From contig NZ_JAINUL010000001.1 in the NCBI RefSeq assembly GCF_020639365.1, positions 3,518,661 to 3,582,660 on the forward strand: a stretch of DNA of 64,000 nt. Direction: 5' to 3'. The notes under the pieces were generated by a model. It saw only the letters and a program-made list of their open reading frames with translations, did no database searches and had not been told where the DNA came from. Each line of letters opens with the position of its first letter. Position 1 is the first letter of the stretch. Source of the DNA: Streptomyces flavotricini. GTDB taxonomy: Bacteria > Actinomycetota > Actinomycetes > Streptomycetales > Streptomycetaceae. Made by a program: the position numbers and the translations under genes. This document shows, in pieces, positions 1 to 7,274 of the stretch.

Positions 1-132
1 CGGCTGCGGGGGTGCGGCGGCGGTCTCGGCCGGCGCGGGCTGCGGCTGCGCGGCCGGCGCACCTTGCGCGGCAGCGGGAGCGGGCGCCTCGGCGGGCTGC
101 ACCCCTACCCGGCTACTGCTCGTCGTCTCCAT
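1..132 (-). CDS. N-terminal fragment of an Ala/Pro-rich protein, cut by the window edge
   Basis: Only the first 44 codons lie in the window, running off its left edge. The peptide begins METTSSSRVGVQPAEAP and is then almost entirely Ala, Pro and Gln, as in a disordered cytoplasmic leader before a folded domain. The ATG is preceded by GAGAGG at a good ribosome-binding distance, which supports the start. The gene lies downstream of tatB in the same direction, about 150 bases away. No domain is visible, so the function cannot be given. Confidence 0.5.
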   Translation of the reverse strand, partial: METTSSSRVGVQPAEAPAPAAAQGAPAAQPQPAPAETAAAPPQP

Positions 133-170
133 CGATGCGGCCTCTCGTTCCGTGGGGTCCGGAACGCGCC

Positions 171-200
171 CTCCCCCACGTGTCGTCGGGGGGACCCCCA
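171..200 (+). repeat. Intergenic hairpin element, copy 1
   Basis: The 30-base pattern is CTCCCCC, ten bases, then GGGGGGACCCCCA. The same pattern with a different 10-base centre occurs on the minus strand at 2204-2233. The G/C arms can fold into a stable hairpin. This copy lies between tatB and the next minus-strand gene. It resembles the small extragenic palindromes common between Streptomyces genes, and a termination or mRNA-stability role is an inference. Confidence 0.6.
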
Positions 201-283
201 CCCTGGGGCGTCCTGGGTCCGGACTCATGGAGGATAGCCACAGGACCCCGAATCGCCCGGGAAGGCTCGAACGAGGGGGTGTC

Positions 284-730
284 TCAGGTGGCGTCGGCGT
301 CGTACGGGGTGCGCTGGTCGGCGGCCGGGGCGGCGGGCTTCTTCAGCGGGTCCGGGCCGGTGGCGGCGGGCGCGGCGGAGCCGCCGGAGGCGGCCGGGGC
401 GGCGTCCGCCCCGCGGCTGTTCACGGCGTCGGTGACGTCGTTCAGCTCCTTGCGGAGATCGAAGGTGCTCCGGATCTCCTTCAGGTCCTCGTTCTCGCCC
501 AGCTGCTTGCGCAGGAACGTCTTCGGGTTCAGGTCCTCGAACTCGAAGTCCTTGAACTCGGGGCCGAGTTCGGACCGGATGTCCTGCTTCGCGCTGTCGG
601 AGAACGCGCGGATCTTCCGGATGACCCCGGTGACGTCCTGGATCACCTTGGGCAGCTTGTCCGGGCCGAAGATGAGGATGGCGAGCACCACGATCGTGAC
701 CAGCTCGAGTGCGCCTATGTCGTTGAACAC
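284..730 (-). CDS. tatB: Sec-independent protein translocase subunit TatB
   Basis: TatB forms, with TatC, the receptor for twin-arginine signal peptides at the cytoplasmic membrane and passes folded substrates to the TatA pore. The 148-residue protein has the family layout. A short N-terminal membrane helix (about residues 6-22, rich in Leu/Val/Ile) ends in FGPDKLPK, which is followed by an amphipathic helix and a charged, then Ala/Pro-rich tail. The FGP hinge motif is intact. It lies 106 bases downstream of the HtrA gene in the same orientation, in the order sigma factor, anti-sigma factor, HtrA, TatB. No tatA or tatC is in the window, so the Tat complex is encoded at separate loci, as is known in S. 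coelicolor. Confidence 0.93.
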   Translation of the reverse strand: MFNDIGALELVTIVVLAILIFGPDKLPKVIQDVTGVIRKIRAFSDSAKQDIRSELGPEFKDFEFEDLNPKTFLRKQLGENEDLKEIRSTFDLRKELNDVTDAVNSRGADAAPAASGGSAAPAATGPDPLKKPAAPAADQRTPYDADAT

Positions 731-836
731 CTTGCCGCTCCTCGGCTCTCTTCACTTCGGGCCACGACACACGGTACCCGGCGTTGTCCGCGGGCCCGTA
801 CATCGGTGCCGCATCAGCCCGGGATTCTCCATCTGG

Positions 837-2192
837 TCATGATCCGTTCGCCGAACCCAGTACCAGTTCCAGGGTGAGCTCCCGGCCGTCGCGCAGCACG
901 GTCAGGGTGAGCGGATCGCCGGGGCGGTGGGCGCGGATCTTGATGACGAGCTCGTCGCCGCCGTGCACGCGCACCCCGTCCACCTTGGTGATCACGTCGC
1001 CGCCCTTGATCCCGGCCCGGGCGCCGGGGCCGTCGGGGGTGACGGCGGGCTTGCCGCCCTCGCCCTTGGTGCCCACGCGGGCCCCGTCGCCGGTGTACTC
1101 CATGTCGAGGGTGACGCCGATGACGGGGTGGGTGGCGCGGCCGGTGCGGATCAGCTCCTCGGCGACGCGCTTGCCCTGGTTGACGGGGATGGCGAAGCCG
1201 AGTCCGATGCTGCCGCTCTGCTTGGCGCGCTCGGCGCCGTCCCCGCCGGCGTCGGCTCCCCTGATCGCGCTGTTGATGCCGATCACGCGGGCCTTGGCGT
1301 CGAGGAGCGGGCCGCCGGAGTTGCCGGGGTTGATGGGCGCGTCGGTCTGGAGGGCGTCGACGTAGCTGATGTCGCTGCCGTCGCCCTTGTCCCCGCCCGC
1401 GGTGATGGGGCGGCCGGTGGCGCTGATGATGCCGGCGGTGACGGTGTTGGAGAGGTCGAAGGGCGCGCCGATGGCCACGACGGGGTCGCCGACCTTCACG
1501 TTCTCGGAGTTCCCGAGGGAGAGCGGGTGCAGGCCCCGTACGCCGTCGACCTTGACCACGGCCAGGTCGTAGCCGCTGTCGCGGCCGACCAGCCCGGCGG
1601 TGACGCTCTCGCCGCTGCTGAAGGTGACCGTTATGTCCTTGGCGTCGGAGACCACGTGGTTGTTCGTGAGGATGTGGCCCTGGCCGTCGAGGACGAACCC
1701 GGTTCCGGTGCCGCTGCCGGTGCTGCCGCGTACGTGGAGGGTGACGACTCCGGGCAGCGCGGTGGCGGCGATCCCGGCCACGCTCTCGGGGGCGCGGCCC
1801 TTGTTCTCGACGGCGGCCTGGGGCAGTTCCAGGCGCGTGCTGCTCTGCCGCTCGGCGAGCACGCCGAGCCACCCGCCGATGCCACCGGCGAGGAGGGCGA
1901 TGCCGAGGCCGAGTGCGAGGGCGTGCCGTATCCGTACCACCGGGCCGCCGCCGGTCGCCTTGCCCTGGTCGGCCACCTGCAGCGGCTGCTCGCCCCAGGG
2001 GTCGTACCGCGTCGCCGGCGCGGCTTCGGGGCTCTTCGGCGCGTCCCCGGCCGCCGGATCGGCATCCGGCCCGGGGACGGACTCGGCCGCCGGGCCGGAG
2101 CCCGCCTCCGGAGCCGCCCCGGGTGCCGCTTGCGGGGCGGCGGGGCGGCTCCACCACTTCGGGGCCGTGTCGGACTGCTGTTGGTCGGCCAT
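837..2192 (-). CDS. htrA: HtrA/DegP-type membrane-anchored serine protease with PDZ domain
   Basis: This 451-residue S1C-family protease degrades or senses misfolded proteins outside the membrane. A Pro/Ala-rich cytoplasmic N-terminus (1-85) is followed by one membrane helix (about 90-113), the trypsin-like domain and a C-terminal PDZ domain (about 355-445). The catalytic triad is readable: His179 in NNHVV, Asp209 in GYDLAVV and Ser292 in NPGNSGGP. The gene lies 132 bases downstream of an anti-sigma factor gene. In mycobacteria the equivalent SigE-RseA-HtrA set is an envelope-stress circuit, and the same role is inferred here. The spacer before the gene holds a strong hairpin (2204-2233) that may lower read-through from the sigma operon. 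Confidence 0.93.
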   Translation of the reverse strand: MADQQQSDTAPKWWSRPAAPQAAPGAAPEAGSGPAAESVPGPDADPAAGDAPKSPEAAPATRYDPWGEQPLQVADQGKATGGGPVVRIRHALALGLGIALLAGGIGGWLGVLAERQSSTRLELPQAAVENKGRAPESVAGIAATALPGVVTLHVRGSTGSGTGTGFVLDGQGHILTNNHVVSDAKDITVTFSSGESVTAGLVGRDSGYDLAVVKVDGVRGLHPLSLGNSENVKVGDPVVAIGAPFDLSNTVTAGIISATGRPITAGGDKGDGSDISYVDALQTDAPINPGNSGGPLLDAKARVIGINSAIRGADAGGDGAERAKQSGSIGLGFAIPVNQGKRVAEELIRTGRATHPVIGVTLDMEYTGDGARVGTKGEGGKPAVTPDGPGARAGIKGGDVITKVDGVRVHGGDELVIKIRAHRPGDPLTLTVLRDGRELTLELVLGSANGS

Positions 2193-2203
2193 GGGCGCTC
2201 CCC

Positions 2204-2233
2204 TGGGGGTCCCCCCGGCGGAGCCAGGGGGAG
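2204..2233 (-). repeat. Intergenic hairpin element, copy 2
   Basis: On the minus strand this is CTCCCCC, ten bases, GGGGGGACCCCCA, the same pattern as at 171-200. It continues into GGGG, so the outer arms (CTCCCC..TGG with CCAGGGGAG) also pair. It lies between the anti-sigma gene and htrA. A transcript attenuator or mRNA-stability element is likely but unproven. Confidence 0.6.
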
Positions 2234-2324
2234 GGTACCTGTGGCACCGCCGGGCGGCGCATCTGCCGCCGATTCAACCAGGTGCTCCGTCGACCGGGGG
2301 CTCCGCCCCCGGTCCGCCGCGGAC

Positions 2325-2960
2325 TCAGCGGGTCAGCGAGACCGGGCGCGGAGAGATCGACGGATGCACCGGGGGAAGGGGAGCCGTCGGCCTGGGGCCG
2401 GCCACGAAGCCGGGGCCGGGGCCCGGGCCGGGAGAGCGGTCGCGGACCACCGCGTCCGTCACCGACACGGCCGGGCCCGGACGGGATGCCGGGGGCTCTC
2501 CCCGTACGGTCTGGTCCATGGAGTCGATCGGGAGCGAACCGCCCAGTGCGATGGCGGCCAGCGAGACCGCTCCGGCCGCCACGAACGCGAAGCGGCGGCG
2601 CGGCCGCCCCACCTCGTGGATGCGGAAGCCCTGCTGCGGCGCGGCCGGAGCCACGTACCCGAAGAGATCCGCGCCGGGCGGGGCCAGCGGACCGGAGGGC
2701 GGGCCGGACGGCCCGTCGGGACCGCCGCCGGGCAGCCCCTGCAACCGGGCCAGCAGCCCGGGCGACAGCGGCGGCGGCGCGCTCTCGACGAACATGCTCT
2801 TCACGCGGCGCTGTGCGTCGGCCTCGGCCTTGCACCTGGCACACGTGGCCAGATGAGCCAGGACCCGCTCGCGCGCGTCATGGCTCAGTTCCCCGTCGAC
2901 CAGGGCGGCCAGCCGGTCACCCAGGTGCTGTTCGGCAGGAGAGGGACTGACTCCGCTCAC
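2325..2960 (-). CDS. Zinc-binding anti-sigma factor (RseA-like)
   Basis: This 211-residue protein is predicted to bind and restrain the ECF sigma factor encoded just upstream. Near the N-terminus is the zinc anti-sigma signature His36-x3-Cys40-x2-Cys43 (HLATCARC). One membrane helix (about 123-143, FAFVAAGAVSLAAIALGG) separates the cytoplasmic sigma-binding part from a Pro/Gly-rich outer tail. The GTG start overlaps the sigma-factor stop by four bases (GTGA), so the two are probably translationally coupled, typical of sigma/anti-sigma pairs. The M. tuberculosis counterpart RseA is proteolysed or phosphorylated to release SigE. Whether this protein senses redox or envelope stress cannot be read from sequence. 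Confidence 0.85.
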   Translation of the reverse strand: MSGVSPSPAEQHLGDRLAALVDGELSHDARERVLAHLATCARCKAEADAQRRVKSMFVESAPPPLSPGLLARLQGLPGGGPDGPSGPPSGPLAPPGADLFGYVAPAAPQQGFRIHEVGRPRRRFAFVAAGAVSLAAIALGGSLPIDSMDQTVRGEPPASRPGPAVSVTDAVVRDRSPGPGPGPGFVAGPRPTAPLPPVHPSISPRPVSLTR

Positions 2961-3733
2961 TCGGTTCCGCCCTCTCCCCCGGCGCCCGGTGCGCCCACCG
3001 CCACTCCCGCCAGCGCCCGCTCCGCCCGGGCCTCGGGGGACCGGTGCTTGAGCGCCTTGCGCAGGTGCGAGCGGCCGCGGTGGATTCGGCTGCGCACGGT
3101 GCCGAGCTTCACGCCCAGCGTCGCGGCGATCTCCTCGTACGACAGGCCTTCGATGTCGCACAGCACCACGGCGGCGCGGAACTCGGGCGCGAGGGTGTCC
3201 AGCGCCTGCTGCACGTCGGCGTCGAAGTGGGTGTCGTGCAGGACCTGCTGCGGGGACGGCTCGCGGCTCGGCAGCCGCTCGGCGGCGTCGTCGGCGAGCG
3301 CGTCGAAGCGGATCCGCTGCTTGCGGCGGACCATGTCGAGGAACAGGTTGGTGGTGATCCGGTGCAGCCAGCCCTCGAACGTGCCCGGCGTGTACGTGGA
3401 CAGCGAGCGGAAGACGCGGACGAAGACCTCCTGCGTCAGGTCTTCGGCGTCGTGCTGGTTGCCCGTCAGACGGTAGGCAAGGCGGTAGACCCGCGCACTG
3501 TGCGTGCTGACGATCTCCTCCCATGAAGGAGGGGTCCACGCCTGGGTGCCCGCATCGGCGGCAAAGGTCGCGGTGGTTGCGGTGGCAGCGGTGTGGAAGC
3601 GGTCAGCAATGTCGGTCACGGATTTCGGCTCACCCGCCGACCAGAAGAGGCGTCTGAATACGCCTCCACGATCCACAGGCGCAGCCGCACCTCCCCTATC
3701 GGCTCTGGTGGTGTCCAGTGGAGTCCCTACCAT
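2957..3733 (-). CDS. ECF RNA polymerase sigma factor, M. tuberculosis SigE-like
   Basis: This 258-residue group-4 sigma factor has only regions 2 and 4. Region 2 spans about 74-140 (HDAEDLTQEVFVRVF and a promoter-melting segment with RITTNLFLDMVRRK). Region 4 spans about 172-225 (LSYEEIAATLGVKLGTVRSR, a helix-turn-helix). The ATG at 3733 follows GGGAGGGG at ideal distance, so the longer upstream frame is not used. The first 65 residues are a low-complexity extension before region 2. It is followed by its anti-sigma factor with a GTGA overlap, then htrA and tatB, the order known around mycobacterial sigE. It is not the protein named SigE in S. coelicolor, so no symbol is assigned. Confidence 0.9.
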   Translation of the reverse strand: MVGTPLDTTRADRGGAAAPVDRGGVFRRLFWSAGEPKSVTDIADRFHTAATATTATFAADAGTQAWTPPSWEEIVSTHSARVYRLAYRLTGNQHDAEDLTQEVFVRVFRSLSTYTPGTFEGWLHRITTNLFLDMVRRKQRIRFDALADDAAERLPSREPSPQQVLHDTHFDADVQQALDTLAPEFRAAVVLCDIEGLSYEEIAATLGVKLGTVRSRIHRGRSHLRKALKHRSPEARAERALAGVAVGAPGAGGEGGTE

Positions 3734-3949
3734 AGCCACCCCTCCCGTCAGCTCCGGATAAGCGTTTTTGCAGTAACTTTGCACGTGCCTGAGGCCGGCG
3801 GGGCCGTCGATCTGCCCGCTGCCGCCCCATCTATCCCGGCCGCTGCCCGCCCATACGCCCCTTTTCACCTCGCTGGTTCAGTCCGCCGCTGTTTTCTCCA
3901 ACGCCCGGTCCCATCTGCGGGTTCCCGACGTCAACGGATACAGTCACCG

Positions 3950-4612
3950 TTGCGCCAACTATGGGGACAGGAGAGGGTCATTACCGGCAACCGGCAGACG
4001 AGCTGGGCTTTCGCCGACGCGTTTGTCGCCGAGGACGACGCTCTGCGGTGGGCCCGCGACCGGGCCAGGGAAGCGGGCCTTCGCTCCGTCTCCCCCGGCA
4101 CCGGGGCCGCGCTGCGCCTGCTCGCCGCCACCGCGGACGCCAAGGCGGTCGCCGAGATCGGCACCGGCACCGGCGTCTCCGGCATCCACCTCCTCCACGG
4201 CATGCGCCCCGACGGGGTGCTGACCACCGTCGACCCCGAGGCCGACCGGCAGGCCTTCGCCCGCCAGGCCTTCCGCGCCGCCGGCTTCGCGGGCAACCGT
4301 GCCCGGTTCATCCCCGGCCGCGCACTCGACGTGCTCCCCCGCCTCGCCGACGGCGGGTACGACCTCGTCTTCTGCGACGGGGACCCGTCCGAGTCCCTCG
4401 ACTACCTCGCCGAATCGTTGCGCCTGCTGCGGCCCGGCGGGCTGGTCTGCTTCGAGGGGGTCTTCTCGGACGGCCGCACCGTCGACGGGGCGGCGCAGCA
4501 GACCGAGGTGCTGCGCGTACGGGAGCTGCTGCGCAGCGTCCGCGAGAGCCCGGCACTGGAGGCCGCCCTGCTCCCGGTGGGCGACGGCCTGCTCTGCGCG
4601 GTCCGGCGCTGA
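3950..4612 (+). CDS. SAM-dependent O-methyltransferase
   Basis: This is a class I methyltransferase related to catechol/caffeoyl-CoA O-methyltransferases (Rossmann fold). The SAM-binding motif I reads VAEIGTGTGVSG, and the acidic motif LVFCDGDP and LRPGGLVCFEG follow in the usual order. It is divergent from the sigma-factor gene, the position of Rv1220c next to M. tuberculosis sigE. The start is uncertain. Homology clearly begins near ITGNRQTSW. The only usual in-frame start close by is TTG at 3950, which has no ribosome-binding site, while GGAGAGGG sits just before an ATT codon at 3980. The substrate is unknown. Confidence 0.82.
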   Translation: MRQLWGQERVITGNRQTSWAFADAFVAEDDALRWARDRAREAGLRSVSPGTGAALRLLAATADAKAVAEIGTGTGVSGIHLLHGMRPDGVLTTVDPEADRQAFARQAFRAAGFAGNRARFIPGRALDVLPRLADGGYDLVFCDGDPSESLDYLAESLRLLRPGGLVCFEGVFSDGRTVDGAAQQTEVLRVRELLRSVRESPALEAALLPVGDGLLCAVRR

Positions 4613-4654
4613 CCGCCCGTACGCCGCGGCGGGACCCCGCCCGGGGGACCGGGC

Positions 4655-4846
4655 TCAGCCCAGCAGCAGGAAGATGAGGGCGGACGTACCGCCCAGCGCC
4701 GTGCCGGCCAGGAGTTGCGCCGGGGCGTGCGCCCGCAGGACCAGCCGGGACCGGGCGGCGGCGGCGGCGATCAAGGCCGCCGGGACCGTGTGGGCCGGCG
4801 CCAGCCCGTCGGATCGGTCCGGGGCGGGCTCCCCGGGACATGACAC
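4655..4846 (-). pseudogene. C-terminal remnant of a PAP2-family membrane phosphatase
   Basis: A 63-codon frame ends in LRAHAPAQLLAGTALGG followed by a hydrophobic ALIFLLLG terminus. This matches the last helix of PAP2-type phosphatases and related membrane proteins, where the motif is H-x-PAQ-x-x-AG-x-x-LG. Nothing resembling the earlier helices or the KX6RP and PSGH motifs is present. Only about 70 bases separate this frame from the DUF3117 gene, and they are filled by that gene's terminator hairpin. The simplest reading is a decayed gene whose 5' part was deleted. It could alternatively be a small expressed membrane protein. Confidence 0.5.
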
Positions 4847-4848
4847 AA

Positions 4849-4883
4849 CGCCGCCCCGACCGCGGGAAGCGGCCGGGGCGGCG
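4849..4883 (-). terminator. Rho-independent-like hairpin after the DUF3117 gene
   Basis: Arms CGCCGCCCCG (4849-4858) and CGGGGCGGCG (4874-4883) are fully complementary. An inner CCGC/GCGG pairing extends the stem to about 14 base pairs with one mismatch. It lies about 35 bases past the stop of the minus-strand DUF3117 gene. As usual in Streptomyces there is no clear U-tract. Confidence 0.65.
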
Positions 4884-4917
4884 CAGAGAATACGGGTACT
4901 GCGGTGCTGCCGACGGG

Positions 4918-5085
4918 TTAGCCGACGACCTTCTTCAGGGCGTCACCCAGGGCGTCCGCCTCGTCCGGGGTCAGCTCGACGACAAGCCGACCGCCGCCCT
5001 CGAGCGGTACGCGCATGACGATGCCCCGCCCCTCCTTGGTGACCTCGAGCGGGCCGTCGCCCGTCCGCGGCTTCATGGCCGCCAT
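4918..5085 (-). CDS. DUF3117 family small protein
   Basis: This 55-residue protein begins MAAMKPRTGDGPLEVTKEG and ends in an acidic/helical segment, PDEADALGDALKKVVG. It belongs to the short conserved actinobacterial family DUF3117 (Rv1211 in M. tuberculosis). The ATG at 5085 follows AAGGGGA at the right spacing, while the longer frame upstream lacks such a site. The function is unknown. The central part (IVMRVPLEGGGRLVVELTP) resembles a small beta-sheet. The promoter at 5177-5206 and the terminator at 4849-4883 suggest a single-gene transcript. Confidence 0.88.
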   Translation of the reverse strand: MAAMKPRTGDGPLEVTKEGRGIVMRVPLEGGGRLVVELTPDEADALGDALKKVVG

Positions 5086-5176
5086 GCTCGTTCCCCTTCC
5101 TGAAACCAGCTCATCGTCAGCCGACGGCCCCATTCAGGCGCCTGGAACCCGGCATCGAACACATTGCTTCTTGGCC

Positions 5177-5206
5177 ATTATCCCGCATGTCAGGACCCGA
5201 TGACCA
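5177..5206 (-). promoter_or_regulatory. Putative vegetative promoter for the DUF3117 gene
   Basis: On the minus strand the -10 candidate GATAAT (5177-5182) lies 18 bases from the -35 candidate TGGTCA (5201-5206). It is about 92 bases before the DUF3117 start. The -10 is one base from consensus and stands out in GC-rich DNA, while the -35 matches less well. Confidence 0.4.
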
Positions 5207-5365
5207 ACATCGGCAGGGAACGCTTGCGCAACGCGCTCGGCCAAAACCACTCATTTCGGGGACGTGCCTGCGATACTTCGCCGCCGCACCCGGGGTCCGC
5301 CCTCGGCTTTCTTTGACGCACATCACATGCCCCGGAGCGGTCCGGTCCGCCATGCTGGCCCTTGC

Positions 5366-5385
5366 ACCGGCCGGTACCGGCCGGT
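5366..5385. promoter_or_regulatory. 20-bp perfect palindrome, candidate operator
   Basis: ACCGGCCGGTACCGGCCGGT is a perfect palindrome and also a tandem repeat of ACCGGCCGGT. It ends 33 bases before the enoyl-CoA hydratase start codon, a usual place for a repressor site. No regulator gene of its own lies next to it, so the binding protein is unknown. Confidence 0.5.
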
Positions 5386-5402
5386 AGCCAAGCCCGCGAC
5401 GA

Positions 5403-5415
5403 AGGGGGACCCCCT
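5403..5415 (+). promoter_or_regulatory. Self-complementary ribosome-binding site of the hydratase gene
   Basis: The sequence AGGGGGACCCCCT is a perfect inverted repeat centred on one A. Its left arm is the only Shine-Dalgarno sequence for the ATG at 5419. A one-base centre cannot close fully, but pairing of part of the arms, or with other C-rich segments, could hide the site. Confidence 0.35.
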
Positions 5416-5418
5416 GCC

Positions 5419-6222
5419 ATGGCCGACAGCGTGCTCTACGAAGTGACCGACGGACTCGCGAAGATCACGATCAACCGTCCCGACGCCATGAACGCGATGA
5501 ACACCGAGGCCAAGGTCGCGCTGCGCGACGCGGTCCAGGCGGCGGCCGCCGATCCGGCCGTCCGCGCGGTGCTGCTGACGGCGGCCGGCGACCGGGCGTT
5601 CTGCGTCGGCCAGGACCTCAAGGAGCACATCGGGAACCTGGCGGCGGACCGCGAGACCGGTTCCTCCCTGACGATGAACACGGTCGCGGAGCACTACAAC
5701 CCGATCGTGCGCGCCCTGACCGAGATGCCCAAGCCGGTGGTGGCGGGCGTCAACGGCGTGGCGGCCGGGGCGGGCTTCGGCTTCGCGCTGGCGGCGGATT
5801 TCCGGGTCGTCGCCGACACGGCCTCCTTCAACACCTCCTTCGCGGGGGTGGCGCTGACCGCCGACTCGGGCGTCTCCTGGACCCTCCCCCGCCTGATCGG
5901 CGCCTCCCGCGCCGCCGATCTGCTGCTCTTCCCCCGCTCGGTGAAGGCGCAGGAGGCGTACGAGCTCGGCATCGTGAACCGTCTGGTCCCCTCGGACTCC
6001 CTGCACGCGGAGGCCGAGGCGGTGGCCCGCACCCTGGCGGCCGGCCCGACGGTGGCCTACGCGGCCCTGAAGGAGTCCCTGGCCCACGGAGCGTCGCACT
6101 CGCTGTCCGAGGCACTGGACCACGAGGACACCCTGCAGGCCCGCGCGGGTGCCTCCGAGGACCACTCGATCGCCGTCCAGGCCTTCCTCGCGAAGCAGCC
6201 GCCGAAGTACCTGGGCCGCTGA
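5419..6222 (+). CDS. Enoyl-CoA hydratase/isomerase family protein
   Basis: This 267-residue crotonase-fold enzyme probably hydrates or isomerises an enoyl-CoA in fatty-acid or aromatic-acid breakdown. It shows the family core: ITINRPDAMNAMN near the N-terminus, RAFCVGQDL forming part of the CoA site, and the oxyanion-hole segment PKPVVAGVNGVAAGAGFGFALAADF in pieces. The position of the usual first catalytic Glu is occupied by Ala/Thr (FAGVALTADSG), so an isomerase-like or PaaG-type reaction is more likely than simple hydration. The ATG at 5419 was chosen from the MADSVLYEV start typical of the family. It is monocistronic, facing the glycosylase gene. Confidence 0.88.
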   Translation: MADSVLYEVTDGLAKITINRPDAMNAMNTEAKVALRDAVQAAAADPAVRAVLLTAAGDRAFCVGQDLKEHIGNLAADRETGSSLTMNTVAEHYNPIVRALTEMPKPVVAGVNGVAAGAGFGFALAADFRVVADTASFNTSFAGVALTADSGVSWTLPRLIGASRAADLLLFPRSVKAQEAYELGIVNRLVPSDSLHAEAEAVARTLAAGPTVAYAALKESLAHGASHSLSEALDHEDTLQARAGASEDHSIAVQAFLAKQPPKYLGR

Positions 6223-6261
6223 GTCCGCCACCTCCGCCGCCTGCCCCGGCCCTCCCCCGCC

Positions 6262-6837
6262 TCAGGCGGGGTCGCGGGCGGCGCAGGCGGCCAGGTGGTC
6301 GTTGACCAGCCCGCAGGCCTGCATCAGCGCGTAGGCGGTGGTGGGCCCGACGAACCGGATCCCGGCCTTCTTCAACGCCTTGGACAGGGCCGTGGACTCG
6401 GGCGTCACCGCCGGCACCTCGGAGATCACCGCCGGTGCCGGGCGGCCCGGCTCCGGCACGTGCGACCAGATCAGCGCGTCCAGTTCGCCCGGCTCCCACT
6501 GCGCCAGGACCTTCGCGTTGGCGAGCGTGGCCTCGATCTTGGCCCGGTTGCGGATGATCCCCTCGTCGGCGAGCAGCCGCTGCGCGTCGGCCGGCCCGAA
6601 TTCCGCGACCTCGGCGATCACGAACCCCGAGAAGGCCGCACGGAAGCCCTCCCGGCGGCGCAGGATCGTCAGCCAGGACAGCCCCGACTGGAAGGCCTCC
6701 AGGCACAGCCGCTCGTACAGGGCGTCGTCCCCGTGCACCGCGCGGCCCCACTCCGTGTCGTGGTACGCGATGTAGTCCTCGGTGGCCAGCGCCCAGGGGC
6801 AGCGCAGCCCGCCGTCCGGACCCGCGACCGCCGTCAC
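6262..6837 (-). CDS. tag: DNA-3-methyladenine glycosylase I
   Basis: This 191-residue base-excision repair enzyme removes 3-methyladenine from alkylated DNA. Family features are visible in order: the zinc-binding start RCPWAL, then YHDTEWG, LCLEAFQSGLSWLTILRRR, the helix-hairpin-helix region with IIRNRAKI, and VGPTTAYALMQACGLVNDH near the end. The GTG start at 6837 overlaps the stop of the upstream DivIVA-like gene by four bases (GTGA), indicating a two-gene operon. The same neighbour order (a small membrane protein before tagA) occurs beside folP2 in M. tuberculosis. Confidence 0.93.
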   Translation of the reverse strand: MTAVAGPDGGLRCPWALATEDYIAYHDTEWGRAVHGDDALYERLCLEAFQSGLSWLTILRRREGFRAAFSGFVIAEVAEFGPADAQRLLADEGIIRNRAKIEATLANAKVLAQWEPGELDALIWSHVPEPGRPAPAVISEVPAVTPESTALSKALKKAGIRFVGPTTAYALMQACGLVNDHLAACAARDPA

Positions 6838-7208
6838 CGGTCCTCCTCCCGGGCGTCCTTGTGCAGGTCGACGGGGGCCGGCGCCGCCTGTGCGCGGCCC
6901 TGCGCGGCGGCGGCCGTCAGCTCCGCGATCCGCGCGTCCCGCTCGGCGAGCTCCGCCGCGAGCCGCTCCAGTACGTCGTCCACCTCGGCCATCCGGTAAC
7001 CGCGCGGCGCGACGGGCAGGCGCAGGGCGTCGACGTCGGCCCGTACGACCGGGCGGCTCTCCGGCAGCGCGTCGGCCACCCGGTCCGGCTCCGCCTCCGG
7101 CAGTACGGCCTCGGAGCCACCGCCCACCACGGCCAGGGTGACCGCCGCGACGACCACGACCAGCGCGATCAGCAAGAACCAGAACACGAGCAACTCCCTG
7201 AGAGACAT
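6834..7208 (-). CDS. Small membrane protein with DivIVA-like domain
   Basis: This 124-residue protein has an N-terminal membrane helix (about residues 7-28, VFWFLLIALVVVVAAVTLAV). It then carries a DivIVA-type segment (LRLPVAPRGYRMAEVDDVLERLAAEL) and a short coiled coil. The GYRMAEVDDVL motif is the one by which DivIVA-like proteins are recognised. It is probably peripheral to polar growth or division machinery, which is an inference from the motif. It is the first gene of an operon with tag (GTGA overlap) and is divergent from folP2 across 66 bases. Confidence 0.8.
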   Translation of the reverse strand: MSLRELLVFWFLLIALVVVVAAVTLAVVGGGSEAVLPEAEPDRVADALPESRPVVRADVDALRLPVAPRGYRMAEVDDVLERLAAELAERDARIAELTAAAAQGRAQAAPAPVDLHKDAREEDR

Positions 7209-7274
7209 CGGCCACCGGGCACCAGGTTAAGGTCGCAACGAGGCGCGAGGGCCGCCGGAGGAGGAAAGAACGGG

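Larger units (their letters stand above)
5086..5418. other. Divergent regulatory region between DUF3117 and enoyl-CoA hydratase genes
   Basis: This 333-base stretch holds no credible gene. On the minus strand it carries a likely vegetative promoter (5177-5206) for the DUF3117 gene. Towards the hydratase gene it carries a 20-base perfect palindrome (5366-5385) and a hairpin over the ribosome-binding site (5403-5415). The short frames across it have no family features. Confidence 0.6.
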
